Source: Hemileia vastatrix (lineage: Eukaryota > Basidiomycota > Pucciniomycetes > Pucciniales > Zaghouaniaceae). From it: 64,000 nucleotides of DNA. Position numbers and translations under genes: made by a program. This document shows, piece after piece, positions 22,801 through 33,567 of the stretch. The stretch covers positions 15,934,501 through 15,998,500 of the forward strand of contig JASXTE010000007.1 of NCBI GenBank assembly GCA_030280995.1. The letters run 5' to 3'. The notes under the pieces were generated by a model. The model did not search any database. It was not told the origin of the DNA and was given only the letters and a program-made list of their open reading frames with translations. Numbering within the stretch: position 1 is the first letter of the stretch; every line of letters begins with the position of its first letter.

Positions 22801-24684
22801 GGCCAAAAATCTATGCCTGAATTATGCACACATCATCACAATGTAGGAAATTTCTTGGCCTTACATTTAGTCAGAGATTTGTCACAAATTGAGCTCAAGA
22901 TAAACCCAAATTGATCACTGTTTGATCTTGCAAAATCCTAATTTTATCATGAGTTGAACTCCCTTTGATCTCACTATAATCTAAAATAAGATTTTGCATA
23001 TCCAATATGTCAACTATTCACTTTCAAAAAGATTCATAATGAATTTCACATGGAATATTAGAACCTAAACCAGTAATTTTGAGTAAATGGCTCATCAAAA
23101 TGATTATTCTACAATAAAATACCATCAAAATTCAATCTGATTACTGGTAACTTTTGGTAAAATGACTAATAGATATTTAAATTAAAAAGAATATTCCATT
23201 TCTCAATTTCAAATTCAAAATATAAATCCTCATTTAAAATGTGAATTTTGTAGATTCCTTGCCTTCCTATATTATGAGTAATATTTGAGGTATTGTACAC
23301 CTTTGTAAATATAGTGTTGTGCTTCTAGAAATTATCTCTGTATCAATTCCACTTTATTGAAGCTTGATTCCAGAATGATACATATTTTATAAATATTTTG
23401 AGAAAAAAGTTACTAGTAATGAATTTAGCCTTTTATCTGTCCTTTATTAAACCTCACTTAATCCTACTTAAATCCAAATTGATCCACAAAAGCCTTATTC
23501 AGGATATTTTTTAGCCCAGGATGATTCAAGATTGGAGCAAAATATTATTTTACATATCCAATATGCCTATTGATTAAATTTCTTCAAGCTTACTTAAAAT
23601 TCACATTAACATTAACTTTAACGGGAAATATTAAACACAAATCTTGAAAATATAGTATTTAAAATCAAAATAAATATAATATAATATGCTTACAACAAAA
23701 TTGTTTTTCTGGATTAACTGAAACAAAAAGATGTTCATTTGTGAAAATAGAAAAAATACTATCCATCCTGAATTAAGAATTCATTTTTAAAAATTTAATG
23801 CCCCCTCACTTTCAAGTTCATCATGTATTTCAAAAATTATATTTTTAATAATTATGTGAATAGTACACCTGAGATATAAACTTGGGGATATCAAAAACTA
23901 AAACATCAGCAAATTGAAATGTTTTTTATTGTTATGAATGGAAATAATGATTGAAAAACACCATTAGAGCAAGTTTGATTTTGAATAATAGACATACTTT
24001 TACATGTAAATTTCAATAAAAATAATTTTAATTCTTACATAAGTTGAAGTGGATACATTTGAGCTCAAAAAGAATTAAAATTGACAAAATAAGACTTCTA
24101 TAATTCATATTCAAAAATGAAATCACCCTTCATTATCTACCTGTAAACTATTTTAAATTAAATAATTTCAAAGTCAGTGTATACTGATGTTATTTTTTAT
24201 TCTAAAAAACTTATTATATAGATTAATATTCATAAACAGTTGACATAGATGTTAACTTTATATAAGCAATCTTTAATGCATAAAATGATAAAACTATCTT
24301 TTATGTAAAAAGTGATGAAGGAAAAAAATATTATTAAATTTTTGATGCACTATCAATAAAATTGAAGGTAGAGCATATCAAAAGTTTAAACTTAATTTCC
24401 ATTTTGATATCATCATTTTATTTTATTTTACTTGAGTAGAAAACAGATTTTAAATCTCAATATAATTTTAAATCCCATTAGTTTGTAGATTTCAACATTT
24501 GAAACTATGAAATAAATATTTATGAAAGAATTTTACAATATTTTCCCTTCTAAAAACTCATATATCTAACCAACTTCAAATCTTCTCTTCACAAGTAACC
24601 ACAATGCATTCTGAAAATACTCTATATTTTAATAATTAAAGTTAAATAAAATTATGTTTTTATTCTTTATTTCAATTTTTGATA

Positions 24685-24720
<36 letters not shown>

Positions 24721-25336
24721 GCTTAAAAAGTCTAAGAGGGAACTTAATAGTGGTTTTGGAATTAGATATATAGATTCAACTTTCAAAAAATTTGTTTGGA
24801 ATAAATTACAAAGACAAAAAGGATATATTTTGATGAAAGAATACTGATTTAGGTTCTCTTAAAATTTTAATAACCATTTTTATGGAATATCAATCCATGG
24901 TTATCATTCTTTATGATATTATCATAGAATTTTTTCATTTTTTAATATAATGATTTTCTATTGTGTGGTATGTAGGTTAAGATAAGTTTAAAAGATTTAT
25001 TAAAGATATATATACCAGACACAGTATAATCTGTAGATTTAGAACTATAACTTACTTTTCTGATGTTTTACATCATTGATAAGTAGCTCATTCATTACAC
25101 AAGTAAATAAATATAGTATCTGGAAATAAGTCCTTGTGAATTTCAAATTTTTTGTTATTCTTAAAATCATTACTCAAATAAACTAAAAATTTCTTAAAAT
25201 ATTGATTGAATGAAGGAGTTTCAAAATCTTATTTTGTATTTATAAAAGTTTGAGTTATTTTTCATATTATCAATTATAATGAACATTTGTAAGTTTTAAC
25301 TTGAAAACTAGTGATCATAGCAAAGTAATACTGGAA
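22801..25336. other. AT-rich region without genes; (AT)n tract
   Basis: No coding signal. A pure AT dinucleotide run lies at 24689-24717. Scattered TTGATCT/TTCACA words near 22800-23100 may be the interior of the CACTA-like element that starts at 22744. Confidence 0.6.
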
Positions 25337-25341
25337 GAATC

Positions 25342-26841
25342 TGTCAGCCTGTATATCTCCAGGACTGAGTAAAAAGTAACTATAAGTTATGTTAAACACA
25401 TGAACTATACATGGGAATAATAAATGAGAGTACACAAATAGTATACATAAGTAAAATTATGATAATACACAAAAAATGCCATTATAACACCTTATATACA
25501 CGCATATATCCACCTTTTATAGGTCTTATGTACTTAATATTAAGTTGGAGTATGTTAGGGTAATCTTAAGAACCTTAAGTATAAGGCTACATAATTTTTA
25601 AGTACACTTAAAGCTGTTATATTCATTGTTTTATGCAAAAAACAAGAAATGCGCTTTATTTCACTTAAAAGTTGACTATATGCGCTATAAAATTGAGAAT
25701 ATCAAAATTGCGCTTTGACAGATCAATTGGGCTCATTTAGAACTATTGATTTGGCTATTTAAATGCATAAAAATAACACTTTTCAAATTTGGTGTTTTTT
25801 ATGCCAGAAATGGCTTCTGTGTACTGGCCACATACTGCCTGCTTTTTTCCCGTGTGAATAGCTTCATTTTTAGCAAAGTTAGCTTTTTCACACTATAATT
25901 ACCCCACATTCTACGCCCACTGTGGGGAAACACACTAAAATAGGCGACAGGCGCTTATTTAGTGTCCTAGCTTAATTAATAATGCATTGACCCTGTTTAT
26001 ATGCACTAATTTCATTAATAACCTCACTCTTGGCAGTTTATTTCATCACCACGCTTAAATTCGCCTAATTTTAGTCAAGGATTTACCCGTGCAAGCGCCT
26101 GCCAAGAACTGCATGTAGTTACCCCACATCTCACGCTCTTTTTTAAGTTTTTGGGTGGTTTCTCAGTCAATTTTGGTTATTTTTGAATGGGAATTTCACG
26201 TAGTATAATGTCAGGATTAGCCCCATTATTTCTACAGTCAATCCCCCTTATTATTAAGCTATTATTAACCTTAAAAAGTCTCCTTTAATCCTTAATATTA
26301 TTGTTTTATACGCATATACTCTCTTTTTGTCTTTTTCTTTAATTTTGATGGATTTCCCTTATTATTTCAGGATTTTGGCGGTTATTACTCTTCTAATTAT
26401 GTCATGGGTTACTGGGAATGTTGATGGGCATGTTTATTAGTTGTTTAGAGGCGTCATTAACTGTGTATTGGGTGGTACATCAAGGGAATCATTGGGGAAC
26501 TTAGTGTGTATAAAAGGAGGAGGTTTTTGGGTTGTATTTCTTCATTCTTTATCATTACAATTAACCAATATAACCAAACCAATTACAATACATATCAATT
26601 AGTACTTTTATAAGACTTTTGAATAGTATCTGAATTTATATAATCTATTTTTCTACCAACTATAAAGATTGTAAGCCATATATAAGAATAGTGAGAATTT
26701 TATTACTGAGACCTTTATATTTGATTATATTTTACAACTTAGTGGATTAGAACTACAGTATTCATATAGGAACATTAAAATCTTCTAGACAACTGACTAT
26801 TCAAGCTAGTTCACATCCTTGTACTTGACCTTAGCCTGACA
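25342..26841 (+). repeat. 5' LTR of the intact chromovirus
   Basis: TGTCAGCCTG...TAGCCTGACA, 1500 bp. Contains several GCGC words and a TATA box near its 3' third. Confidence 0.95.
26509..26516 (+). promoter_or_regulatory. TATA box of the 5' LTR promoter
   Basis: TATAAAAG within TGTGTATAAAAGGAGGAGG, followed by a pyrimidine-rich start region. The same TATAAAAGGAG core occurs in the LTRs of the second Ty3/gypsy element. The identical copy in the 3' LTR is at about 34735. Confidence 0.65.
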
Positions 26842-26843
26842 AT

Positions 26844-26861
26844 TGGGGACCTTTCCTCAAG
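26844..26861 (+). other. Primer-binding site of the intact chromovirus
   Basis: TGGGGACCTTTCCTCAAG starts two bases after the LTR end; the TGG pairs with the CCA end of a tRNA. The second element shows the same two-base AT spacer. Primer tRNA not identified. Confidence 0.6.
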
Positions 26862-27024
26862 TATTCTGTTATAATCCTGTAAGTGAAATTTTCAAGAGAA
26901 GGTGCACGTAAATAATATCCCTATAGAAATATTTGGATAATTACAACAGGTTGGGGTCACTTATATAGTGATTTCAGAAAAAGAAGCCCTGTTATATTAT
27001 AAAATTGTGATATTGAATCAACAA

Positions 27025-27187
27025 TTTTACCACTAATTTAACTTATAATTGTTATTAGTGGGTCTGTCAATAGACCAATTAAATTTGAGATCTTTGCAGA
27101 TAAAATTTTTTACCACTAATTTAACATATAATTGTTCTTAGTGGGAGTCTGTCAATAGACCAATTAAATTTGTGATCTTTGCAGATA
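27025..27187 (+). repeat. Tandem duplication in the 5' leader
   Basis: Two copies of a ~79-bp block (27025-27102 and 27108-27187), each starting TTTTACCACTAATTTAAC and ending CTTTGCAGATA. Each copy contains the self-complementary pair CCACTAA...TTAGTGG and GTCTGTCAATAGAC, so each could form two hairpins in the genomic RNA leader. Confidence 0.85.
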
Positions 27188-27510
27188 ATAAACCAATTAA
27201 ACTGATTAATTGTTTTCTTTTAACAGGACTCTTAATCTTTTCTTTTATTGGTTTGTAAAATTCATTAAATATTTAGAAAGAATCATACTGACAGTTGTTT
27301 TCTTTTGAATATAAAAACACGGCTACATATTGTAGACCAGTTAAATCAAGTGACCACATAAAAGCATATTTGACTTTTGGCACTTAAATATTCACTTCAT
27401 ACCAATAAGTAAGCAATAAAATTGTCTTAAGTGGTATTGATAAATACTGATAAAACTCCTTTTTGAAGTTTTCATATCTAAACTTTCAATTCTTTAAATT
27501 CCACGTAAAA

Positions 27511-30500
27511 ATGTGTGACAACAATGACATTGTAAGTAATAAGGTAAAACCTTATAACTTAAGAACTAGAGCTGAAAGACCTATTACAGGACATTCAAAT
27601 GGAGGGCCAGGACTCTCTCATAATCAACAAAACTCCGTCAATGTCTCTGGAGGAAAGGGAAAAGCTTTTAAAGCAGGTTTCAATAAAGAAAACAAAAAAT
27701 ACTTTACAAGAACAAGTTCACTCCCTATCCACCCTACTGAACACCTTGACAATAAGAGTCAACAATATAGTAGACCAGATCAACAATCTGGAAAAGAGAG
27801 CAGCTCAAGGTTTCATAGAAGTCAACCAAGCTCTAGTGGACATAAAGACTCAACCACCAACAGTGGCACCCAACAATTCCATAGCAACACCTCCAGCCCA
27901 AGAGGAGGACCAAAATATTACAGTAAGCAAATGGAAATGGGATTGGTACGCCCAAAACTACAACAATCCTCAACAGCAGGGCTCCAGCAGTCACCCTTAC
28001 AGGGGAAAGGCAAGGAGAGGCAGGGGAAGTGGGATAAGACCTTGGTAAGTCATCCAACTTCTTATGATCAATTATATCAACCTGAAAATAAATTACTTAT
28101 AGGTAATGAGATTGATAAGGAAATATTGGATATTATTGATAAGGATTTAAAGGATTATTCATTTGAACAGAATATGTTAAACTTGTCTTTACATGAGGAC
28201 AATGTAAATAGTTTTATTGATCACCAGAAAAATACTATTAATATAAAAATGGAATCAAATGAATTAAATCTTGACCCTGATAATGAGTCTTCTGAATTGG
28301 ACACGGAAAAAATAGAATATTTTTTAAAAGAGAATCCAATGGAATCAAAAATAATAAGTAAATTATTATTGAGAATTGAAAAATTGGAAGAGTTCTCAAA
28401 AGAGTCAAACATTAATACAGAAAATGTATTATTACAACTAACACAATCATTGAGTACCACAGCCAATAAATTAAAAATTATTGAAAATTCAAATAATGAA
28501 TTAATCAATGAGAATAAAAGATTAAAATCTGAGATTAGAAATTTAGAAAGTAAATTAGAACACTCTCAGAATATTATGGCTACCATAGAGGGACGTGTAA
28601 AATTGTCTTTTTCAAATGTAAATGATACTTTAACTCATGTACCTGTAATAAAAGATAGGTTACAAAGAGTAGAAATTGAAGTAGCTAACATTTTGAAAAA
28701 TACTGAAACAATAAAGGATAATACCTCTTATGTAGAAAGAGTACCAGTTTTTATGAAACACTCTGATGATAAACCAATGATGGAACATGAACATAGTGTC
28801 ATGGGCTCTGAGAATATAAAATCAGTAAAAGATGAAATAAATGATCATCTTTCTAAAGTAAGTGAATTACTCAATATTCCTCAGGTTAGGGAAGCAAAAA
28901 CTAGCCAAAAGAACTGGCCTAAGTTAGATCAGTACCCTTCTTTTGACGGGGATTCAAAATCTGATTGGCAACAATTCATACAAAGAATTGATAACTTAAA
29001 ATTTTCATACAAATTACCTGATGAAGAAATTACTTCAAAGTTAATATCTTTATTTACAGATGTGGCCTTATTATGGTTTGAATCTGTATTGAGTGAGGGA
29101 ATTAATTACTCCTGGAATGAATGGAAGGCACTAATTGAAAGGCAATTTGGTGGCCCAAAATTTAGAATCACTCAACAAAGACTGTATGAAAAGGCCAGAT
29201 ATAATCCAAATGCTGGAGATAAACCCATGGTCTTCTTAATGAATTTAATAAAAATCATGAAAGCTATGGATCCAAAAATGGATTATGAAGAGTGGAAAGA
29301 AAAAATAATATACAAATTGCCTATATCAGTTAGAGACATTATTGTTGCTAGAACTGAAACTGTCAGAGACACCTCTGGATTCATTAATATATGCAATGAG
29401 ATATTATTAAACCACAAATATGAAACCAAGTATAGTAATTACAGACAAAGTGTTGAAGTGGTAAAACCTACTACAAGTAAGTTACCAGTGGAAAAGAAAA
29501 AACCTTCAGCTCCCCTTGTCCCTAAGAGACAAGAAAATAACACTTGTTACAAATGTAATGAACCTTGGGTTAAAGGTCACACGTGTAAGAAAAGAATAAA
29601 TGTTATTGAAACCTCACAGAATTCTGAACCTAGTAATCATGAAGATGAGAATGTGGAATCCAGTGAGGATTGCAAGAGTAACATATCTTACAGTGATGAT
29701 GAAAATGAGATATTTGTATTAGAACAGGATATAATGTTCCTGAATGATGCTATACCTCATACAGACACATCTTTAACTTCCATAGAGGAAGCTGAAATAA
29801 TTAAAGATGTATCTCATGATACTTACAAAATAACACCTATCAGAGCACCTATTATCATATGTGGAAAAGAAATGAATGCCATTCTTGACACTGGGGCTGC
29901 AGGTAGTGTAGTTTCACTTAATGCATTAATGAAACTTGATAGTAAGTACCAGGAAAAACTAGAACCTGTTCAGACAAAGAACTGGAGGGGTTTTGGTTCA
30001 GTATTAAATCCAATTGGCAAATACAAAACTGCTGTATTCTTTAAATATAATAATGGATATGTTAGAGCAGTTTGTGAATTTGTAGTAATGGATAATAATA
30101 ATTGTAGTGATTGGTTTATTATTGGCAATGATTTATTGACAAAATTTGGCATTAAACTAGATCCTGCAAACAGTTGTTTCACCATAGGGGTGAATGGTAA
30201 AAGAAAATTCAAAATATGTTCTGAAAATTCAGTATATACCATTTCTCCTAGAGAAGAACAACTGCAAGGTGGAAGAACCACCAATGAAGTGGGTGAATTG
30301 GAAAATGAAATCCAAAAGGCCTCTTTCAGTCCTCAACTCTCAAAAATTGAACAAGAAGATATTTTGAGATTGATTAAATCATATCCTATGGCATTTGCTC
30401 ATGGCTCAAATGAACTAGGATTGGTCAAAGACCATGAGATGAAAATCTCTTTAAGCTGTGATCTGGATAATATTCCTGGCAGTTTAAAAAAGAAACCTTA

Positions 30501-33384
30501 CCCAGCATCTCCTGCAAAAAGGAAAGATATTGAAGACAATATAAAATTGTTGTTGGAAATGGGTATTGTTGAAAAAGTGGACACAACACCTAAGTATTGT
30601 GTCATTTCACCAGTATTAATCTCTTATGAAAAAGATAAGGCAAGATTATGCGGTGATTATAGAGCTCTGAATACATATACAGTAGATGATATTTACCCTC
30701 TACCAAGGATAGCTTCTATCCATGCTACCTTACAAGGAGCAAAATATATTTCCTGTCTGGATGGGAACAAGGGTTACCACCAGATTCCTGTGGAAAGAAA
30801 TTCTCAAAATTACTTATTAATAACCACACATATGGGTATATATAAGTATGTGAGAATGCCATTCGGCCCAAAGAATGCCCCTTCAGTCTTCCAAAAATTG
30901 ATGGATAGTGTTTTTCATCAGGAAATGGTTGAAGGATGGCTATTGGTTTATATTGATGACATCATAGTGTTTTCAAAAACATATGATGAACATTTAAATC
31001 ACCTGAAAAGAGTCTTTCAAAAAATGGATGAAATTAATATGACTATTGCATTAAAGAAATGTAAGTTTGGATTTCAATCCTTGAAAGTACTTGGACATGT
31101 TGTATCTGGATTACAAATTTGTGTTGACCAGAATAAAGTGGCAGCAATTAAAAACATTGGGATACCTAAAAATGTAAAAGAGGTTCAAAGTTTCTTGGGT
31201 ATGTGTGGATATTATAGACAATATATTAAAAATTACCAATCCATTGCAGCCCCTTTAACAACATTAATCAGGAAGAATGAAGCTTTCATTTGGAATAATG
31301 AAAGACAGCACGCCTTTAACAAATTAAAGGAATGTTTAATGTCAGCTCCAATATTGGGACTGCCAGATTTCACCCTACCTTTTATCTTGTACACTGATGC
31401 AAGTTTCATAGGTTTGGGTGCTGCTTTACAGCAAAAACAGATAATAAATGGAAAATTATCTGAAGTAGTTATCTGTTATATATCCAGAACCTTAAGAAAG
31501 ACAGAATTAAGGTATGGTGCCACACAGCTAGAATGTTTAGCCGTGGTGTGGGCTTTGGAGAAACTTCATTACTATCTGGAAGACCAGAAGTTTGAACTTA
31601 TAACAGATTGCAGTGCAGTAAAATCATTACTAAACATGAAAACACCTAATAGGCACATGTTTAGATGGCAACTAGCTGTACAAGAGTACAGAGGAAGAAT
31701 GACAATCACTCACAGAGCAGGAACATTGCATTCAAATGTGGATTTATTATCCAGAAGTCCTTTGCCAAATGATGCTGACAACCCAGCTTATGTACCTGAA
31801 AATGAGGTTATACATATATTCGGGATTTATATAGTGGATTTAGAAGAAGAGTTTATGCAAACTATATTGGAAAATTATTCATCTGATAAAGATTTGTCTA
31901 AACTATCTACCATTCTTAATGATCCAACAAATGCCTCCATGAGTGCATTAATTAAAACCTTGCCTCCAAAGTATAAAAATGCATTGGAAAAAGGTAAACT
32001 ATCAATTGAAGATGGATATATATATTACAGGAAAAAGTTAAGCAATGTAATAGTAATACCACCTTCTATGAAAGAGTTAATGTTGAGTACTTGTCATGAT
32101 GACATCTTAGCTGGTCATTTTGACTTTAACAAAACATTAACCAGAGTTAAAAATACAGCCTGGTGGATAAACATGAAAGAGGATGTACAAAAATACATTG
32201 AAACATGTGACTCTTGTCAGAAATCTAAAAGATTAACTGGGAAGAGAGCTGGGTTGTTACAACAAATAGAGCAGCCAAAAGCTCCATGGGAAATTATAAA
32301 CATGGATTTTGTAACTGGCTTGCCATTAGCAGGAAAAGAAAGTTTCAATTCTTGCTGGGTAATAGTGGATAGATTAACAAAAATGTGTAAGTTTATCCCT
32401 ACCCATAAAGAGGTATCTGCTAAAGACTTGGCGTTACTATGGTGGACTCAAATGATGAATACTTCTGGGTTCCCCAAAGCCATAATCTCTGACAGAGATC
32501 CTAAATTTACTTCAGAGTTCTGGACATCTTTGATGGAAGTATCAGGTTGTCAATTAAAATTGTCTACAGCACACCATCCACAAACTGATGGGCTGGCTGA
32601 GAGGATGATACAAACTCTAGAAGACATGATCAGAAGATATTGTGCCTTTGGATTAGAATACAAAGACAATGAGAAATTCACACATGACTGGGTAACATTA
32701 ATTCCTGGCCTTGAATTTGCTTATAACAGCACAACTCATTCTGTAACAGAGAAGAAACAATTTGAACTCTGGCTGGGATATGTACCAAATACCCCAGTAA
32801 ATCTTTTAAATAAACTACCAAGGTTGGATATACACCCTGGCACTAAATCCTTTATTCATATGCAACAAATGTGTAGAAAGCATGCAGAAGAATGCATCCA
32901 AAAAGCATTTGAATATGAAAAGAAAAGGTGGGACAAATCTCATAAAGAATTTGAATTTAAAAAGGGAGATGAAGTCCTCATATCAACACTACATTTTAAC
33001 TTACAAGGTAATGTTAAATTAAAGGATCCCTTTGTAGGACCTTTTGTAGTAAATAAAATGGTTGGGAATAATGCAGTGGAAGTCATATTATATGCTCCAT
33101 ATGATAGGAAACATCCAGTTTTCCCTATCTCATTATTGAAACCTTACCATGCAAATGATCCTGACTTATTTCCAAAAAGAAGGGGAAGGCCTAAAAAGCA
33201 ACCTGAAGAAATTGTGGAAAAAGCAGAGATTGAAAAAATACTCAAGAAAAGAATCCTTACTAAAGAAAAAGGAACTGAGTATTTACTAAGATTTAAAGGG
33301 AAATCAAATGAATTTGATAAATGGATACCTGAAAAAGAAATTTCTAATTTATCCACCCTTCTTAAAAAATTTAAACAGAAATAA
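27511..33384 (+). CDS. Gag-Pol polyprotein of chromovirus (1957 aa)
   Basis: The start is the first ATG of the frame; the reading frame is open slightly upstream but without ATG. Order, numbered from this Met: an N-terminal low-complexity S/Q-rich part after PYNLRTRA; a coiled coil about 280-350; a gag capsid-like region about 465-640; a zinc knuckle C-X2-C-X7-H-X-C at 679-692; an aspartic protease with DTGA at 793; RT with YIDD at 1147-1150; RNase H with TDAS (Asp1296); an integrase zinc finger (His1529, His1536, Cys1566, Cys1569) and catalytic Asp1599, Asp1661, Glu1697 (D-61-D-35-E); and a C-terminal chromodomain about 1903-1955. A single ORF without frameshift between gag and pol is typical of Tf1-like chromoviruses. 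The chromodomain is known in this group to steer integration toward marked chromatin. All catalytic residues are present. Confidence 0.95.
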   Translation: MCDNNDIVSNKVKPYNLRTRAERPITGHSNGGPGLSHNQQNSVNVSGGKGKAFKAGFNKENKKYFTRTSSLPIHPTEHLDNKSQQYSRPDQQSGKESSSRFHRSQPSSSGHKDSTTNSGTQQFHSNTSSPRGGPKYYSKQMEMGLVRPKLQQSSTAGLQQSPLQGKGKERQGKWDKTLVSHPTSYDQLYQPENKLLIGNEIDKEILDIIDKDLKDYSFEQNMLNLSLHEDNVNSFIDHQKNTINIKMESNELNLDPDNESSELDTEKIEYFLKENPMESKIISKLLLRIEKLEEFSKESNINTENVLLQLTQSLSTTANKLKIIENSNNELINENKRLKSEIRNLESKLEHSQNIMATIEGRVKLSFSNVNDTLTHVPVIKDRLQRVEIEVANILKNTETIKDNTSYVERVPVFMKHSDDKPMMEHEHSVMGSENIKSVKDEINDHLSKVSELLNIPQVREAKTSQKNWPKLDQYPSFDGDSKSDWQQFIQRIDNLKFSYKLPDEEITSKLISLFTDVALLWFESVLSEGINYSWNEWKALIERQFGGPKFRITQQRLYEKARYNPNAGDKPMVFLMNLIKIMKAMDPKMDYEEWKEKIIYKLPISVRDIIVARTETVRDTSGFINICNEILLNHKYETKYSNYRQSVEVVKPTTSKLPVEKKKPSAPLVPKRQENNTCYKCNEPWVKGHTCKKRINVIETSQNSEPSNHEDENVESSEDCKSNISYSDDENEIFVLEQDIMFLNDAIPHTDTSLTSIEEAEIIKDVSHDTYKITPIRAPIIICGKEMNAILDTGAAGSVVSLNALMKLDSKYQEKLEPVQTKNWRGFGSVLNPIGKYKTAVFFKYNNGYVRAVCEFVVMDNNNCSDWFIIGNDLLTKFGIKLDPANSCFTIGVNGKRKFKICSENSVYTISPREEQLQGGRTTNEVGELENEIQKASFSPQLSKIEQEDILRLIKSYPMAFAHGSNELGLVKDHEMKISLSCDLDNIPGSLKKKPYPASPAKRKDIEDNIKLLLEMGIVEKVDTTPKYCVISPVLISYEKDKARLCGDYRALNTYTVDDIYPLPRIASIHATLQGAKYISCLDGNKGYHQIPVERNSQNYLLITTHMGIYKYVRMPFGPKNAPSVFQKLMDSVFHQEMVEGWLLVYIDDIIVFSKTYDEHLNHLKRVFQKMDEINMTIALKKCKFGFQSLKVLGHVVSGLQICVDQNKVAAIKNIGIPKNVKEVQSFLGMCGYYRQYIKNYQSIAAPLTTLIRKNEAFIWNNERQHAFNKLKECLMSAPILGLPDFTLPFILYTDASFIGLGAALQQKQIINGKLSEVVICYISRTLRKTELRYGATQLECLAVVWALEKLHYYLEDQKFELITDCSAVKSLLNMKTPNRHMFRWQLAVQEYRGRMTITHRAGTLHSNVDLLSRSPLPNDADNPAYVPENEVIHIFGIYIVDLEEEFMQTILENYSSDKDLSKLSTILNDPTNASMSALIKTLPPKYKNALEKGKLSIEDGYIYYRKKLSNVIVIPPSMKELMLSTCHDDILAGHFDFNKTLTRVKNTAWWINMKEDVQKYIETCDSCQKSKRLTGKRAGLLQQIEQPKAPWEIINMDFVTGLPLAGKESFNSCWVIVDRLTKMCKFIPTHKEVSAKDLALLWWTQMMNTSGFPKAIISDRDPKFTSEFWTSLMEVSGCQLKLSTAHHPQTDGLAERMIQTLEDMIRRYCAFGLEYKDNEKFTHDWVTLIPGLEFAYNSTTHSVTEKKQFELWLGYVPNTPVNLLNKLPRLDIHPGTKSFIHMQQMCRKHAEECIQKAFEYEKKRWDKSHKEFEFKKGDEVLISTLHFNLQGNVKLKDPFVGPFVVNKMVGNNAVEVILYAPYDRKHPVFPISLLKPYHANDPDLFPKRRGRPKKQPEEIVEKAEIEKILKKRILTKEKGTEYLLRFKGKSNEFDKWIPEKEISNLSTLLKKFKQK
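27599..28048 (+). CDS. Candidate overlapping ORF inside the start of gag (149 aa)
   Basis: ATG-initiated ORF in the +2 frame, entirely within gag-pol. The product starts MEGQDSLIIN, has a long amphipathic stretch with regular Leu/Val/Ile heptads (about residues 35-85) predictive of a coiled coil, then a P/Q-rich part, and ends in a basic Arg/Gly tail (RGKARRGRGSG). Over the same bases the gag frame is Ser/Gln-rich low complexity, the pattern expected when the other frame is under protein-level constraint. No homologue recognised. It could be an accessory protein reached by leaky scanning or a spliced message, or a chance ORF. Confidence 0.5.
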   Translation: MEGQDSLIINKTPSMSLEEREKLLKQVSIKKTKNTLQEQVHSLSTLLNTLTIRVNNIVDQINNLEKRAAQGFIEVNQALVDIKTQPPTVAPNNSIATPPAQEEDQNITVSKWKWDWYAQNYNNPQQQGSSSHPYRGKARRGRGSGIRPW

Positions 33385-33556
33385 ATTTCTGTTCAACCAG
33401 CTGAGGGGTTAAAAAACCAGTACTCATAATATTTTATTATGTTTTATTTCTTTAAAGTTGAATCTTTAATGCTACAGATTTATTCTGAAAACCTGAAAAT
33501 TACAAATTAAATAAAATAAAATGTATAACTTATCATTTTTTTTAATTGTTTTTTTT

Positions 33557-33567
33557 GGGTGGGCGAG
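33557..33567 (+). other. Purine-rich tract before the 3' LTR
   Basis: GGGTGGGCGAG directly precedes the 3' LTR, in the position of the plus-strand primer. It is short and imperfect. Confidence 0.5.

Noticed and set aside
27833..28057. Minus-strand ORF across the start of gag
   Set aside because: A shadow of the two plus-strand frames; hydrophobic low-information product without an upstream promoter or splice signals.
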